46,380 nt of DNA, from NCBI GenBank assembly GCA_937949725.1, contig CALECT010000152.1, forward strand, positions 1 to 46,380, given 5' to 3'. Positions 9,361 to 17,654 of this stretch are shown here, one piece after another (the first letter of the stretch is position 1; every line of letters starts with the position of its first letter). The position numbers and the translations under genes were made by a program. The notes below the pieces were generated by a model, which ran no database searches, was not told where the DNA came from, and saw only the letters and a list, made by a program, of their open reading frames with translations. This DNA comes from an uncultured Pseudanabaenaceae cyanobacterium (GTDB lineage: Bacteria > Cyanobacteriota > Cyanobacteriia > PCC-9006 > JAAUQQ01).

Positions 9361-11499
9361 ATGACCATTGAATTCGGGCGAGACCTCTGCAATAACCTCT
9401 CCCAGGCATCTACGCGGGAATGGCTCGTTACCAACGGCATCGGTGGTTATGCTTGCGGAACCGTGGCCGATCTCCCCACCCGGCGCTATCACGGTCTACT
9501 GGTTGCTGCCCTCAAGCCTCCGGTCGAACGACAGCTGATGTTGGCCAAGCTCGATGCAACCGTTGATTACGGCGGTCGTTGTTACGATCTTGCCGCCAAT
9601 CGCTGGGCCAGCGGCATTGTTGACCCCCAGGGCTATATGCAGCTAGAGCGCTTCCACCTAGAAGGCACCATTCCCGTCTGGACCTATGCCTTGGGTCAAG
9701 CTCGTCTGGAAAAGCGAATTTGGATGGCCCAGGGGCAGAACCGCACTTACATTCGCTATAGCCTGGCCCAAGCCAAAATCCCAGCGAAGATCACTCTCAA
9801 GGCTCTGGTCAATTATCGCGACCATCATCACAACAGCCGCAAAGACAGCGTGGACTGGACTCCTTCCACCGAAGTTATTCCCCAGGGGCTTTGCTGGCGG
9901 GCCACACTCAGTGGCACTGCCCTAGCCCTGCGGGTGACCGAGCGAGAAGTTCAGATTGAGCCCGCGCAACATTGGCATTTGGACTATGAGCTGAGTCAGG
10001 AACGCGATCGCGGCCTCGATTCCCAGGAAGACCATTTCCATGGTGCAACCCTCACGGCAGAATTATGGCCGGGCCGTTCCCTCACTGTTATTGCCGAAGC
10101 CATTACCACCGTGCCTCAACTTGAGGCTCTGCGCGATTCCAATGCCACTGGAAGCATTGAGAGTAAAGCTGACTCTAAAGACGCCTTAGAGCAACAGCAT
10201 GATCAAGATGCTGACCTCCTCAACCGTTGTCTGATCTCCTCGACCTATCACCTAGGTCCCAATCAGTTTCCCCCGGCTTGGGTTGGACAGCTGATGCTGG
10301 CGGCCCATCAATTTATCGTGCAGCGCCCAATTATCAGCGAGACTGGCTCAGAAACCGAGCCCGGCCTCAGCATCATTGCGGGTTATCCCTGGTTTAGCGA
10401 CTGGGGCCGAGACACCATGATCAGCCTGCCGGGCCTCCTGGCCCATGACCCCGCAGCCGCTCGCCCCATCCTGCAAACTTTTGCTCGCTACGTGGACCAG
10501 GGCATGTTGCCCAACACCTTCCCAGAGCATTCGGATAACGCTGACTTAGATGCTGCACCAACTAATGCTGCCCAATACAACACCGTCGATGCCACCCTGT
10601 GGTACTTCGAAGCGGTGCGCTGGTACTACGCCGCCACTCACGATGATGCCTTGATCGCCGAACTATTCCCCGTCCTGGCCGACATCATCCAATGGCACCA
10701 GCGAGGTACGCGCCACGGCATTCGCCTCGATGACGATGGCTTGCTCTATGCCGGTGAAGTGGGTGTGCAGCTCACCTGGATGGATGCCAAAGTCATGGGC
10801 AATCCCGAAGGCTCTCCAGAGGAACAGACCGACTGGGTCGTCACGCCCCGCATCGGTAAACCCGTGGAGGTCAATGCCCTGTGGTACAACGCCTTGCTCG
10901 TTATGTGGCAACTGGCTCGACGTCTGGACAAGCCCCATGGTCAATATCGTGAACTGGCCCAGAAAACGCACCAGGGCTTTCAGCGCTTTTGGAATGCAGA
11001 AGCAGGCTACTGCTACGACGTGATCGACGGGCCAGAGGGTAACGATGATTCTCTACGGCCCAATCAGCTTTTTGCCCTTGCCTTGCCGCTTAACAGTCGT
11101 CACCGAGTCTCCCTGCTGACGCCGGAACAGGAAAAGGCGATCGTTGATATTTGCCAGGCAGAATTGCTCACGCCCATGGGACTGAGAACCCTGGCTCCGC
11201 AACATCCTGATTATCAAGGCCATCACAGCGGCACCGTACGCCAGCGCGATGGGGCCTATCATCAAGGGACGGTATGGGGCTGGTTGATTGGACCCTTTGT
11301 TCAAGCTCATCTCAAGGTGTATCAGAATAAGGCCCAGGCGAGGGAATTTCTTCAGGGCTTAGAATCCCATGTCGCCACAGGTTGTGTCGGCACCTTGGGA
11401 GAAATCTTTGATGGTGAAGCTCCCCATGGGCCTAAGGGGGCATTTGCCCAAGCCTGGACTGTGGCTGAGGTTTTGCGGGCTTGGGCATTAACAAAATAA
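9361..11499 (+). CDS. Amylo-alpha-1,6-glucosidase / glycogen debranching-type enzyme (GDE_C)
   Basis: This 712-residue protein has the N-terminal domain of bacterial debranching enzymes (EWLVTNGIGGYACGTVADLPTRRYHGLLVAAL, about residues 20-50). It is followed by an (alpha/alpha)6-barrel with GYPWFSDWGRDTMISLPGLLA, YNTVDATLWYFEAV and LTWMDAKV. These blocks contain the acidic residues expected for glycoside hydrolysis. It would cleave alpha-1,6 branch points or related glucans in glycogen turnover. I chose the ATG at 9361 (MTIEFGRDL) because conserved sequence begins soon after it. A TTG at 9301 would add 20 unconserved residues. A dispersed repeat (11521-11643) begins 21 nt after the stop. Confidence 0.92.
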   Translation: MTIEFGRDLCNNLSQASTREWLVTNGIGGYACGTVADLPTRRYHGLLVAALKPPVERQLMLAKLDATVDYGGRCYDLAANRWASGIVDPQGYMQLERFHLEGTIPVWTYALGQARLEKRIWMAQGQNRTYIRYSLAQAKIPAKITLKALVNYRDHHHNSRKDSVDWTPSTEVIPQGLCWRATLSGTALALRVTEREVQIEPAQHWHLDYELSQERDRGLDSQEDHFHGATLTAELWPGRSLTVIAEAITTVPQLEALRDSNATGSIESKADSKDALEQQHDQDADLLNRCLISSTYHLGPNQFPPAWVGQLMLAAHQFIVQRPIISETGSETEPGLSIIAGYPWFSDWGRDTMISLPGLLAHDPAAARPILQTFARYVDQGMLPNTFPEHSDNADLDAAPTNAAQYNTVDATLWYFEAVRWYYAATHDDALIAELFPVLADIIQWHQRGTRHGIRLDDDGLLYAGEVGVQLTWMDAKVMGNPEGSPEEQTDWVVTPRIGKPVEVNALWYNALLVMWQLARRLDKPHGQYRELAQKTHQGFQRFWNAEAGYCYDVIDGPEGNDDSLRPNQLFALALPLNSRHRVSLLTPEQEKAIVDICQAELLTPMGLRTLAPQHPDYQGHHSGTVRQRDGAYHQGTVWGWLIGPFVQAHLKVYQNKAQAREFLQGLESHVATGCVGTLGEIFDGEAPHGPKGAFAQAWTVAEVLRAWALTK

Positions 11500-11520
11500 G
11501 ATTGATTCCTCATCCCAAAT

Positions 11521-11643
11521 AACAGTTCGGACAGTTGTAAAATCAGAGTTTGAAACTCCTACTTCTTCGTTGCGGATGCAAGCCTTGCAGAGGGTTAGAC
11601 CCCGCGTTCTGTCGTAGCACAGCAAAAGCCGTCCGGAGTATTG
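11521..11643. repeat. Dispersed 123-nt repeat, copy A
   Basis: This copy aligns without gaps to copy B at 25973-26095; by hand count about 91 of 123 columns are identical. Both copies begin AACAGTTCGGACAGTT and end in GTATTG. The ends form an imperfect inverted repeat: CGGACAGTTGT near the left end, AAAAGCCGTCCG near the right. Inside are two diverged direct repeats of about 26 nt (TGAAACTCC...TCGTTGC and TTAGACCCC...GTCGTAGC). On the minus strand a 64-codon frame crosses it (11682-11488), but mismatches between copies are not concentrated at third codon positions (see findings). I therefore annotate a noncoding repeat rather than a gene. Confidence 0.75.
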
Positions 11644-12212
11644 CCCCAAGGATTCATGAAATAAGGATTTCAGACATCTCAAGGCGAACTTTCTCCGGCC
11701 TTAAGTTGTTAACCAAGATGCCTATTCTGTGAAATATCTCTTTACAGTTAGCCGTAGAAACTCTACTAGTCGTGGTATGGGACGCCCGCTTAATCAACCA
11801 TAGAATTATGGGCCTCAAACCCTTGTGGTGTATGGAAGCAAAGTTCTGCTAATTGCTCGGACTTCATATTAATTAAGTTTTCGATGTCCCAACTCCCTGT
11901 TGTATTAGATACAATTGTTGTAACTAGGGAGGTTTAGTGATTTTTCTAGTTCTCTATACGCAGTCTCTCGATTTGCTCTTCTCAATCTGGAATTAAGTGT
12001 CGCTGATTTCCGGGATGAAGATTTTAAGGCAGCCCACCATCACCGATAGGAGCTGTCGATATTTGTTCATCACTCATTTCAGAAACGCCTGGAATTATCC
12101 TTGACTGACAAGAGGTTAATGAAGAGCAGAGTGATTATTGATTCTCTAATTCATCCTGCAATGCATATAGCGACAAATATCGAGAATTTGAGATAGTACA
12201 AGGACTTTCGTC
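11644..12212. other. A+T-rich intergenic stretch upstream of the small hydrophobic gene
   Basis: No convincing coding frame or RNA gene is visible. Short palindromes occur (TGTATTAGATACA; ACAATTGT). Near the 3' end a possible promoter TTGACT precedes the small gene, but I could not match a convincing -10 box at proper spacing. Confidence 0.4.
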
Positions 12213-12551
12213 ATGTCAGAACAAGAAGAACGTCAGAATGAAGTTTTAGCTGCAAAGATGGGCGTAGGCCTTGCTAATGAATTGGGTAAATGTGCTGGGC
12301 ACGACATGTTTGATCGTCTCCCAAAGGAGCGGGAAGCAAAAGCTTTGCTGCAAGCCGCTAAAGTGGTTGCTCCTGGGGCAGTTGTTGCAGCATCCGCGAC
12401 GACTGGATCTGTCGTTACAGCAGCTTCGGCTGTAATGGCCCCAGTTGTTGGGGTCGCCGCTGCAAGCTTCCTTGCACCCTTTGCAATTGTTGCTGGAGGC
12501 GGAGCGGCAATGTATGGACTATACAAAGGAGTGAAAAAAATCATGGACTAG
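12213..12551 (+). CDS. Small Ala/Gly/Val-rich hydrophobic protein, unknown
   Basis: This 112-residue protein is preceded by a good ribosome-binding site (AAGGA at 12200-12204, 8 nt before the ATG), which supports real translation. Residues 1-48 are hydrophilic and charged (SEQEERQNEVLAAK ... LPKEREAK). Residues about 50-100 are a long, small-residue-rich hydrophobic region (APGAVVAASATTGSVV ... PVVGVAAASFLAPFAIVAGG) ending in a basic tail YKGVKKIMD. This could form two membrane helices with glycine-zipper-like packing. Such architecture is seen in small membrane-active or stress proteins, but I do not recognise a family and assign no function. It stands alone in a sparse region, with two strong hairpins 150-230 nt downstream. 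Confidence 0.6.
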   Translation: MSEQEERQNEVLAAKMGVGLANELGKCAGHDMFDRLPKEREAKALLQAAKVVAPGAVVAASATTGSVVTAASAVMAPVVGVAAASFLAPFAIVAGGGAAMYGLYKGVKKIMD

Positions 12552-12700
12552 TTCTTGTCCCAAATATCTCCAGAGGGAATAGTACCAAACCCGATGTATT
12601 GAGCTCCGATTTCCAGTTAGTGAGCTGTAGGATATTGCCGTTCGCCTACAGAGGATTTAAGGGCAGCAATTAGGGCTTGGTCCAATAATCAATGATGGAT

Positions 12701-12749
12701 CGTATACATAAGCTACTGGTTACTGGTGCTGTTGTCGCTTATGTATACG
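12701..12749. repeat. Perfect 13-bp hairpin (first of an adjacent pair)
   Basis: CGTATACATAAGC (12701-12713) and GCTTATGTATACG (12737-12749) are exact reverse complements. The 23-nt loop contains a tandem TACTGGT-TACTGGT. The next hairpin begins at the following base. There is no T-run, so this is not a classical terminator by itself. Confidence 0.85.
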
Positions 12750-12782
12750 CAGGGCTTCGTCAATCCTGGTGACGAAGCCCTG
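12750..12782. terminator. Perfect 13-bp GC-rich hairpin (second of the pair), possible terminator
   Basis: CAGGGCTTCGTCA (12750-12762) pairs exactly with TGACGAAGCCCTG (12770-12782) across a 7-nt loop. It is GC-rich like a terminator stem but is followed by TAAGTATCCCC, without a U-tract. It is the first strong structure downstream of the small hydrophobic gene. Confidence 0.6.
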
Positions 12783-13055
12783 TAAGTATCCCCCGATAAG
12801 CCATTTGGTCCAGTTGGGTTTGAGCGATCGCATCATGATGCTTCTAAGGACTAAGGACACAACATCGGTGGCTGACTTAGCGCGACCGAATAATGAGTAA
12901 CTTCACCGCTGTAGAGGGCAATCTCGGGAATTTCACGGATCACATCTCAAGCTCTGCTGCTAAAAACGCTTGTAACGGTCTATCAATGCCTGGCGCAACT
13001 TGCTACGCTGAGAGCAATATTGCAAAACGTTAAGCTTAACTGCCCCAGCTAGCCC
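12783..13055. other. Intergenic region before the FtsX permease; possible short gene remnant
   Basis: There is no complete gene. On the minus strand 12946-12851 is open for 31 codons and reads like protein (DVIREIPEIALYSGEVTHYS, then VALSQPPMLCP, stop). It has no start codon in place and a TGA immediately upstream. It may be the tail of a decayed gene, but this is only an impression. Confidence 0.25.
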
Positions 13056-15701
13056 ATGCCAGAGACTGTGAATTCTTCGCCCGCTGCAACGAGCAGCAAC
13101 CCCTCCGGCGGCAATATCCCTGTTTCCAATCGACCGCTCTGGCGACTGGCCTGGCAGCGTCTTCGCCAACGTCCCCTGCAATACCTGCTCTGCATCATTG
13201 GCATTGCAGTAGGTGTGGCCATGATGGTCTCCATAGACCTGGCCAATGGTTCGGCTCAACGGGCCTTTGGCATGGCGACGGATGCGATTACGGGTAAGAC
13301 AACCCATCGTATTGAAGCCATTTCGGCGACGGGGGTTGATGAGGGCGTTTATCGAGATTTGCGGCGTAGTTTTAATGAGATTCCCATCGCGCCGGTGGTG
13401 GAAGGTTATGCGATCGCCGAAGAACTCGATCGTCAGCCCTTTCGCATGGTGGGTGTCGACCTATTTTCTGAATCTCCCTTCCGCAGCTACTTCAGCGACA
13501 CCGAAAGCAACGGCGGCAACGGTTTTGTCCAATTCCTCACCGAGCCCGACACCATTGTCCTCTCCGAAGATGTGGCCAAACGCTACAGCCTGGACCTCGG
13601 TGACAAGCTCCACCTGGACCTATCTGGCCAAGCCAAGGAAGTCACCCTCGTTGGCACCGTGGGCACTGACGACAATCTCAACCGGCGTGCCCTGAGCAGC
13701 ATCATGTTTGCTGACGTTGCCACGGCTCAAGAGGTGCTGGGGCAACTGGGCAGTCTCAGCCACATTGATTTGATTGCGGAATCAGAAGCACAGCTGGAGC
13801 CCGTTCAGGCTCTGCTGCCCGAAGGCCTTAAGATTGAGCCCGCCGAAGCCCAGAAAAATGCCGTTAAGCAAATGACAGCGGCATTCGAGCTGAACCTCAC
13901 GGCCCTTAGCCTGCTGGCTCTCGTCGTGGGCATGTTTTTGATTTATAACACCGTCACCTTCAGCGTGATTCAGCGCCGCCCCATCTTTGGTGTGTTGCGT
14001 TGCCTCGGCGTCACCCAGAGGCAATTGTTCACGCTGATCATTGGCGAGGCGGCCCTGTTTAGCATTATTGGCTCCGTCATCGGTGTCGGCCTAGGCGTGG
14101 TCCTGGGCAAAAGCATCGTCGGCCTCATCACCCAAACCATCAACGACTTCTACTTCGTCGTCACCGTTCAACAGATCACGCTCTCCAATTTCACCATCGT
14201 TAAAGGCCTAGTCATCGGTATCACTGCATCGCTGATTGCTGCTGGTCTGCCTGCCTTTGAGGCGATGAATACTGCGCCGACGATGATTCTTCAGCGCTCC
14301 AGTTTGGAGAGCAAGGTGCTGACATTGCTGCCCAAGTTGGTTCTGGCCTGGGTGGCTTCGACTATCTTTGGCGTCCTGATGTTGCAGTGGGATGGCGGTG
14401 GATTGGTCGCGGCTTTCACTGGCTTGTTTTCCATCTTGTTAGGTGCTGCTCTGTTAACGCCGCCGTTGATTGTGGTTGTGCTTAAGGCGATCGCCCCCCT
14501 GACAGAATCCAGCCTAGGAATTCTGGGATGCCTCGCCCCCCGCGACATCCTCCGTAGCCTCAGCCGCACCTCCGTCGCCGTGGCGGCTCTGATGGTCTCC
14601 GTCTCCGTGATTGTGGGCGTCTCGATCATGATTGGCTCCTTCCGAGGCACGGTGATCCAATGGCTGGATCAAACCCTCCAGGCGGATATCTACGTCACGC
14701 CACCCTCCACCAGTGCTAACCGCGTCCTCGGTAAAATCGACCCCAGCATCGTTGCAGAAATCAAGCGCTGGCCTGGCCTAGATGAAGCCGTGACCTATAA
14801 CGATGCGGATGTAAAAGTCATTGGCTTTGATGACGACAGCATCAGCCGCAATGCCAAGATTATTTCTGCCGATGGCGATGTCTCCCACGGCCAGCGGCCC
14901 TATGCCTGGATTCGCGAAGACCTCAAACCTGACCCCTGGGATGCCCTAGATCGAGGGGAAGGGGCGATTATTTCTGAGGCGCTGATGCTGCGGGAGAATC
15001 GCGATGAAGTTCCCAAAACTGTAACCCTGGAGACCCCCGCCGGTAATCAGATCTATCCCGTGATTGCGGTGTTCTACGACTACTCCTCGGACCAGGGCAC
15101 GTTGATTCTCGATGATCAAATTTATGAGGCGATTTGGGGAGATAAGGGCATCGCTTCCTTAGGTCTCTTTGTTAGTCCTGGCTATTCCGTGGACCTAATT
15201 GTTCAGGATATTCAGAGCCACTTTAAGGATCAGCAGTCGCTCCTGGTGCAATCCAACGTCAGCCTTCGCCAGGGCTCTCTGGATATTTTTGACCGCACCT
15301 TTGCCATTACCAATGCCCTGCGGCTGCTGGCGATCGTCGTGGCTTTTATTGGGGTGCTGAGTACAATCATGAGCCTCCAGCTAGAGCGCACTCGGGAGTT
15401 AGGCACCCTACGCTCCCTGGGCATGAGCCCCGCCCAGATTCGCAATCTGACCCTGGTTGAAACCGGCCTGATGGGCACGATGGCTGGCGTCTTTGCAATG
15501 CCCCTGGGTTATGTCTTGGCCTGGATTTTGGTGTACGTGATTAACGTGCGCTCCTTTGGTTGGACGTTGAATATGTCAGTCCTGCCTAAGTACTTTTGGC
15601 AGGCTTGGCTGGTTGCGGTGGTCGCTGCTTTGCTGGCCGGTCTATACCCAGCACTCCGCCTTGGGAAAATGAATATTTCAGCGGCAATTCGCCAGGAATA
15701 G
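13056..15701 (+). CDS. ABC transporter permease with two FtsX domains
   Basis: This is an 881-residue membrane protein. An N-terminal TM (about residues 46-65, QYLLCIIGIAVGVAMMVS) is followed by a long extracytoplasmic MacB-like core (about 66-270). Next come a first FtsX module with three TMs (about 275-400), a further TM group (about 425-480), a second core starting near SLSRTSVAVAALMVSVSVIV, and a C-terminal FtsX module (about 755-875). Each FtsX module has the usual ERTRELGTLRSLG or RRPIFGVLRCLG coupling segment. This architecture fits the MacB/LolC-type mechanotransmission permeases that move lipids or lipoproteins rather than nutrients. No ATP-binding subunit is adjacent, so the ATPase must be elsewhere. 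An AttH/CrtC-like lipocalin, a protein often encoded with such permeases, lies at 22151. Confidence 0.9.
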   Translation: MPETVNSSPAATSSNPSGGNIPVSNRPLWRLAWQRLRQRPLQYLLCIIGIAVGVAMMVSIDLANGSAQRAFGMATDAITGKTTHRIEAISATGVDEGVYRDLRRSFNEIPIAPVVEGYAIAEELDRQPFRMVGVDLFSESPFRSYFSDTESNGGNGFVQFLTEPDTIVLSEDVAKRYSLDLGDKLHLDLSGQAKEVTLVGTVGTDDNLNRRALSSIMFADVATAQEVLGQLGSLSHIDLIAESEAQLEPVQALLPEGLKIEPAEAQKNAVKQMTAAFELNLTALSLLALVVGMFLIYNTVTFSVIQRRPIFGVLRCLGVTQRQLFTLIIGEAALFSIIGSVIGVGLGVVLGKSIVGLITQTINDFYFVVTVQQITLSNFTIVKGLVIGITASLIAAGLPAFEAMNTAPTMILQRSSLESKVLTLLPKLVLAWVASTIFGVLMLQWDGGGLVAAFTGLFSILLGAALLTPPLIVVVLKAIAPLTESSLGILGCLAPRDILRSLSRTSVAVAALMVSVSVIVGVSIMIGSFRGTVIQWLDQTLQADIYVTPPSTSANRVLGKIDPSIVAEIKRWPGLDEAVTYNDADVKVIGFDDDSISRNAKIISADGDVSHGQRPYAWIREDLKPDPWDALDRGEGAIISEALMLRENRDEVPKTVTLETPAGNQIYPVIAVFYDYSSDQGTLILDDQIYEAIWGDKGIASLGLFVSPGYSVDLIVQDIQSHFKDQQSLLVQSNVSLRQGSLDIFDRTFAITNALRLLAIVVAFIGVLSTIMSLQLERTRELGTLRSLGMSPAQIRNLTLVETGLMGTMAGVFAMPLGYVLAWILVYVINVRSFGWTLNMSVLPKYFWQAWLVAVVAALLAGLYPALRLGKMNISAAIRQE

Positions 15702-16077
15702 GCTTTCCTAGGGTGGCTTTGGCTGAATCTTTAGATTGTCTACAGCAAGTTTATTGTGCTGGAAAAGTACGTCTTGGGCCGCTTCAAGGACTCCCATGGC
15801 TGACGATCTCTTGTGCTTGTAGATCTAATCATGGTCCGTATCTAGGCCTTCTGTCCCTCGCTCAGTAACGCTCTAAGCCATTGTCGGTGTGGGGGACTCA
15901 CAGCTCGTGTTCCAAAAAATACTAAATTCTGCTGAGTGATTCTGGCCACAACTACGGGCAACTTAAGCAAAGCACCAACTGTTCCGGATTTTGTTTTAGC
16001 TGCTTTTCTACGCCTCTTGCGAAGATGAGCCAGTCGAGCAATCCCCTAACGTTGGCCCCTAGAGTCAGGATGGCAAT
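15702..16077. other. Intergenic region between permease and response regulator
   Basis: In these 376 nt I see no credible coding frame, structured RNA, clear promoter or terminator. Confidence 0.4.
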
Positions 16078-17556
16078 ATGTCGGTCTCTTCCCAGGCACA
16101 TCAGCAGCCTGAGCAGTCCCAGGCGGTTCTCGCGATCGCCCAAAAAATTGAGCAACTCAGTGATGCCCAGTTCTCTGGCAGCCTCAACTGCGATGCTGTT
16201 CATATGGCTCGCCAGCGACTGTTCTTTGTCGCAGGTCGCCTGGTATGGGCTGGTGGAGGCATGCATCGCCTGCGTCGCTGGCGTCGACTGCTCAAGCAAG
16301 TTTGCCCAGAAGCTATTTTTGCCCTAGCCCAGCTCACCCCAGATCTCCCGACACCGACCTGGGAATACGAGGCTCTACGGGGGCTGCTGAGCGAAAATCA
16401 CATCAGCCGCGACCAGGCTCGCACTCTGATCACGCTGCAAATTAGTGAAGTCCTCTTTGATATTGTTCAGTCCTGGAGCCTCGCGGAGCGCCACGAAGCC
16501 CAGACCGATGATGAGCTGAAGATTAAGGATGCCATTACCCTGATTCCGGCCCAGGACCTACTGCCAAAGGTGGCGACCCAATGGGACACCTGGTCCAATG
16601 CCGGGATGCGCTTGTACTCACCGAATTTATCACCGCTGTTGGATGATCCCATCCAGCTCCAAACTCAAGTGACTGCTGCCACGTTTGCCAAGCTAAAGCA
16701 GATGTTGCGAGGCCAACATTCTTTGCGGGAACTGGCGAGCCTGATGGGACAGGAAGTGGGTAAGTTGGCCCAAGCCCTGGTGACCTATGAGCAGCAGCGC
16801 CTCTTGCAGATGCGTATCACCCCAGATATGTCTGGCAGTATCCCCACGCCAGCGGGACGTGGGACAGAATCAGCTTCGTCGAACGCTTCAGAGGCCATGA
16901 CGACTGATGCTTCATCTCAGACCAGTTCTGGTTCTCCGCAGGAAAGTGATTCTGCGATCGCCGATGGCTCTTCTGCCTCCCCAGAGACCAAGAAGGAATC
17001 TTTATCAGATACTGCTATCAGACGGCTGCGTGATAGTGGTCCCGTGAGTGGCTTCTTTTCAATGAAGCCTCCCGCTAAACCTTCCATTAAAGAAGTTGCT
17101 AAGGCAACAATTCCAAGATCGGAGACCCCATCTAGAGGCAGGACTGTTGAGCAACAATCCTCTCAACAGTCGTCAAACCATGCGCCTTTGATCATCTGCA
17201 TTGATGACAACAAACTTGTGCGCGAAAGAATTGGCTTGATCCTGACTCAGCAGGGCTACAACTTTCGAGGGATTGAAGACCCTACCAGAGCTCTGGAGAG
17301 CATCATTGAACTGCGTCCCAGCTTGGTGTTTATTGATCTCGTTATGCCCACCATGAGTGGCTATGACATTTGCGGGCAAATTCGTCGCGTTGAGAGTTTG
17401 CAAAACATTCCACTGATTATCCTTACGGGCACCGATACGATCTTGGATCGCATGCGAGGCAAGCTAGCGGGAGCTACCGCATATGTGACTAAGCCCATTG
17501 CTCCAGCAGAAATTCTATCGTTGGTCTCTCAACAGCTTACAGCGAAGGCGAGTTAG
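16078..17556 (+). CDS. PatA/PixG-type response regulator (DUF4388-like N-terminus plus CheY-like receiver)
   Basis: This is a 492-residue protein. The N-terminal about 250 residues resemble the PatA N-terminal (DUF4388-type) domain of cyanobacterial regulators: FSGSLNCDAVHMARQRLFFVAGRLVWAGG and LKQMLRGQHSLRELASLMGQ. A Ser/Thr/Pro-rich linker (about 255-365) follows, then a receiver domain (about 370-490). In the receiver, IICIDDN supplies the acidic pocket, D420 in FIDLVMP is the phospho-acceptor, and LTGTD and VTKP supply the conserved Thr/Ser and Lys. Relatives regulate phototaxis and pilus function (PixG/TaxP1) or heterocyst pattern (PatA). No histidine kinase or CheW partner is visible, so the pathway is open. 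There is no DNA-binding domain, so output is likely by protein contact. Confidence 0.88.
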   Translation: MSVSSQAHQQPEQSQAVLAIAQKIEQLSDAQFSGSLNCDAVHMARQRLFFVAGRLVWAGGGMHRLRRWRRLLKQVCPEAIFALAQLTPDLPTPTWEYEALRGLLSENHISRDQARTLITLQISEVLFDIVQSWSLAERHEAQTDDELKIKDAITLIPAQDLLPKVATQWDTWSNAGMRLYSPNLSPLLDDPIQLQTQVTAATFAKLKQMLRGQHSLRELASLMGQEVGKLAQALVTYEQQRLLQMRITPDMSGSIPTPAGRGTESASSNASEAMTTDASSQTSSGSPQESDSAIADGSSASPETKKESLSDTAIRRLRDSGPVSGFFSMKPPAKPSIKEVAKATIPRSETPSRGRTVEQQSSQQSSNHAPLIICIDDNKLVRERIGLILTQQGYNFRGIEDPTRALESIIELRPSLVFIDLVMPTMSGYDICGQIRRVESLQNIPLIILTGTDTILDRMRGKLAGATAYVTKPIAPAEILSLVSQQLTAKAS

Positions 17557-17654
17557 AGGTGGCTCGCTCATCTTTGATCTTGGTGTCTTGGCAATCTTAG
17601 GATTAAAGGATAGGAAAAAGAGGCTGGCCATTGAGCTGTTACGTTCAGGCTCCG

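Noticed and set aside
11488..11682. 64-codon minus-strand ORF over repeat copy A
   Set aside because: It shares peptide text with the frame over copy B, but differences between copies are not enriched at third codon positions, so I treat the unit as a noncoding repeat.
12851..12946. 31-codon protein-like minus-strand stretch
   Set aside because: No start codon, stops on both sides and no recognisable family. Kept only as a note in the intergenic entry.
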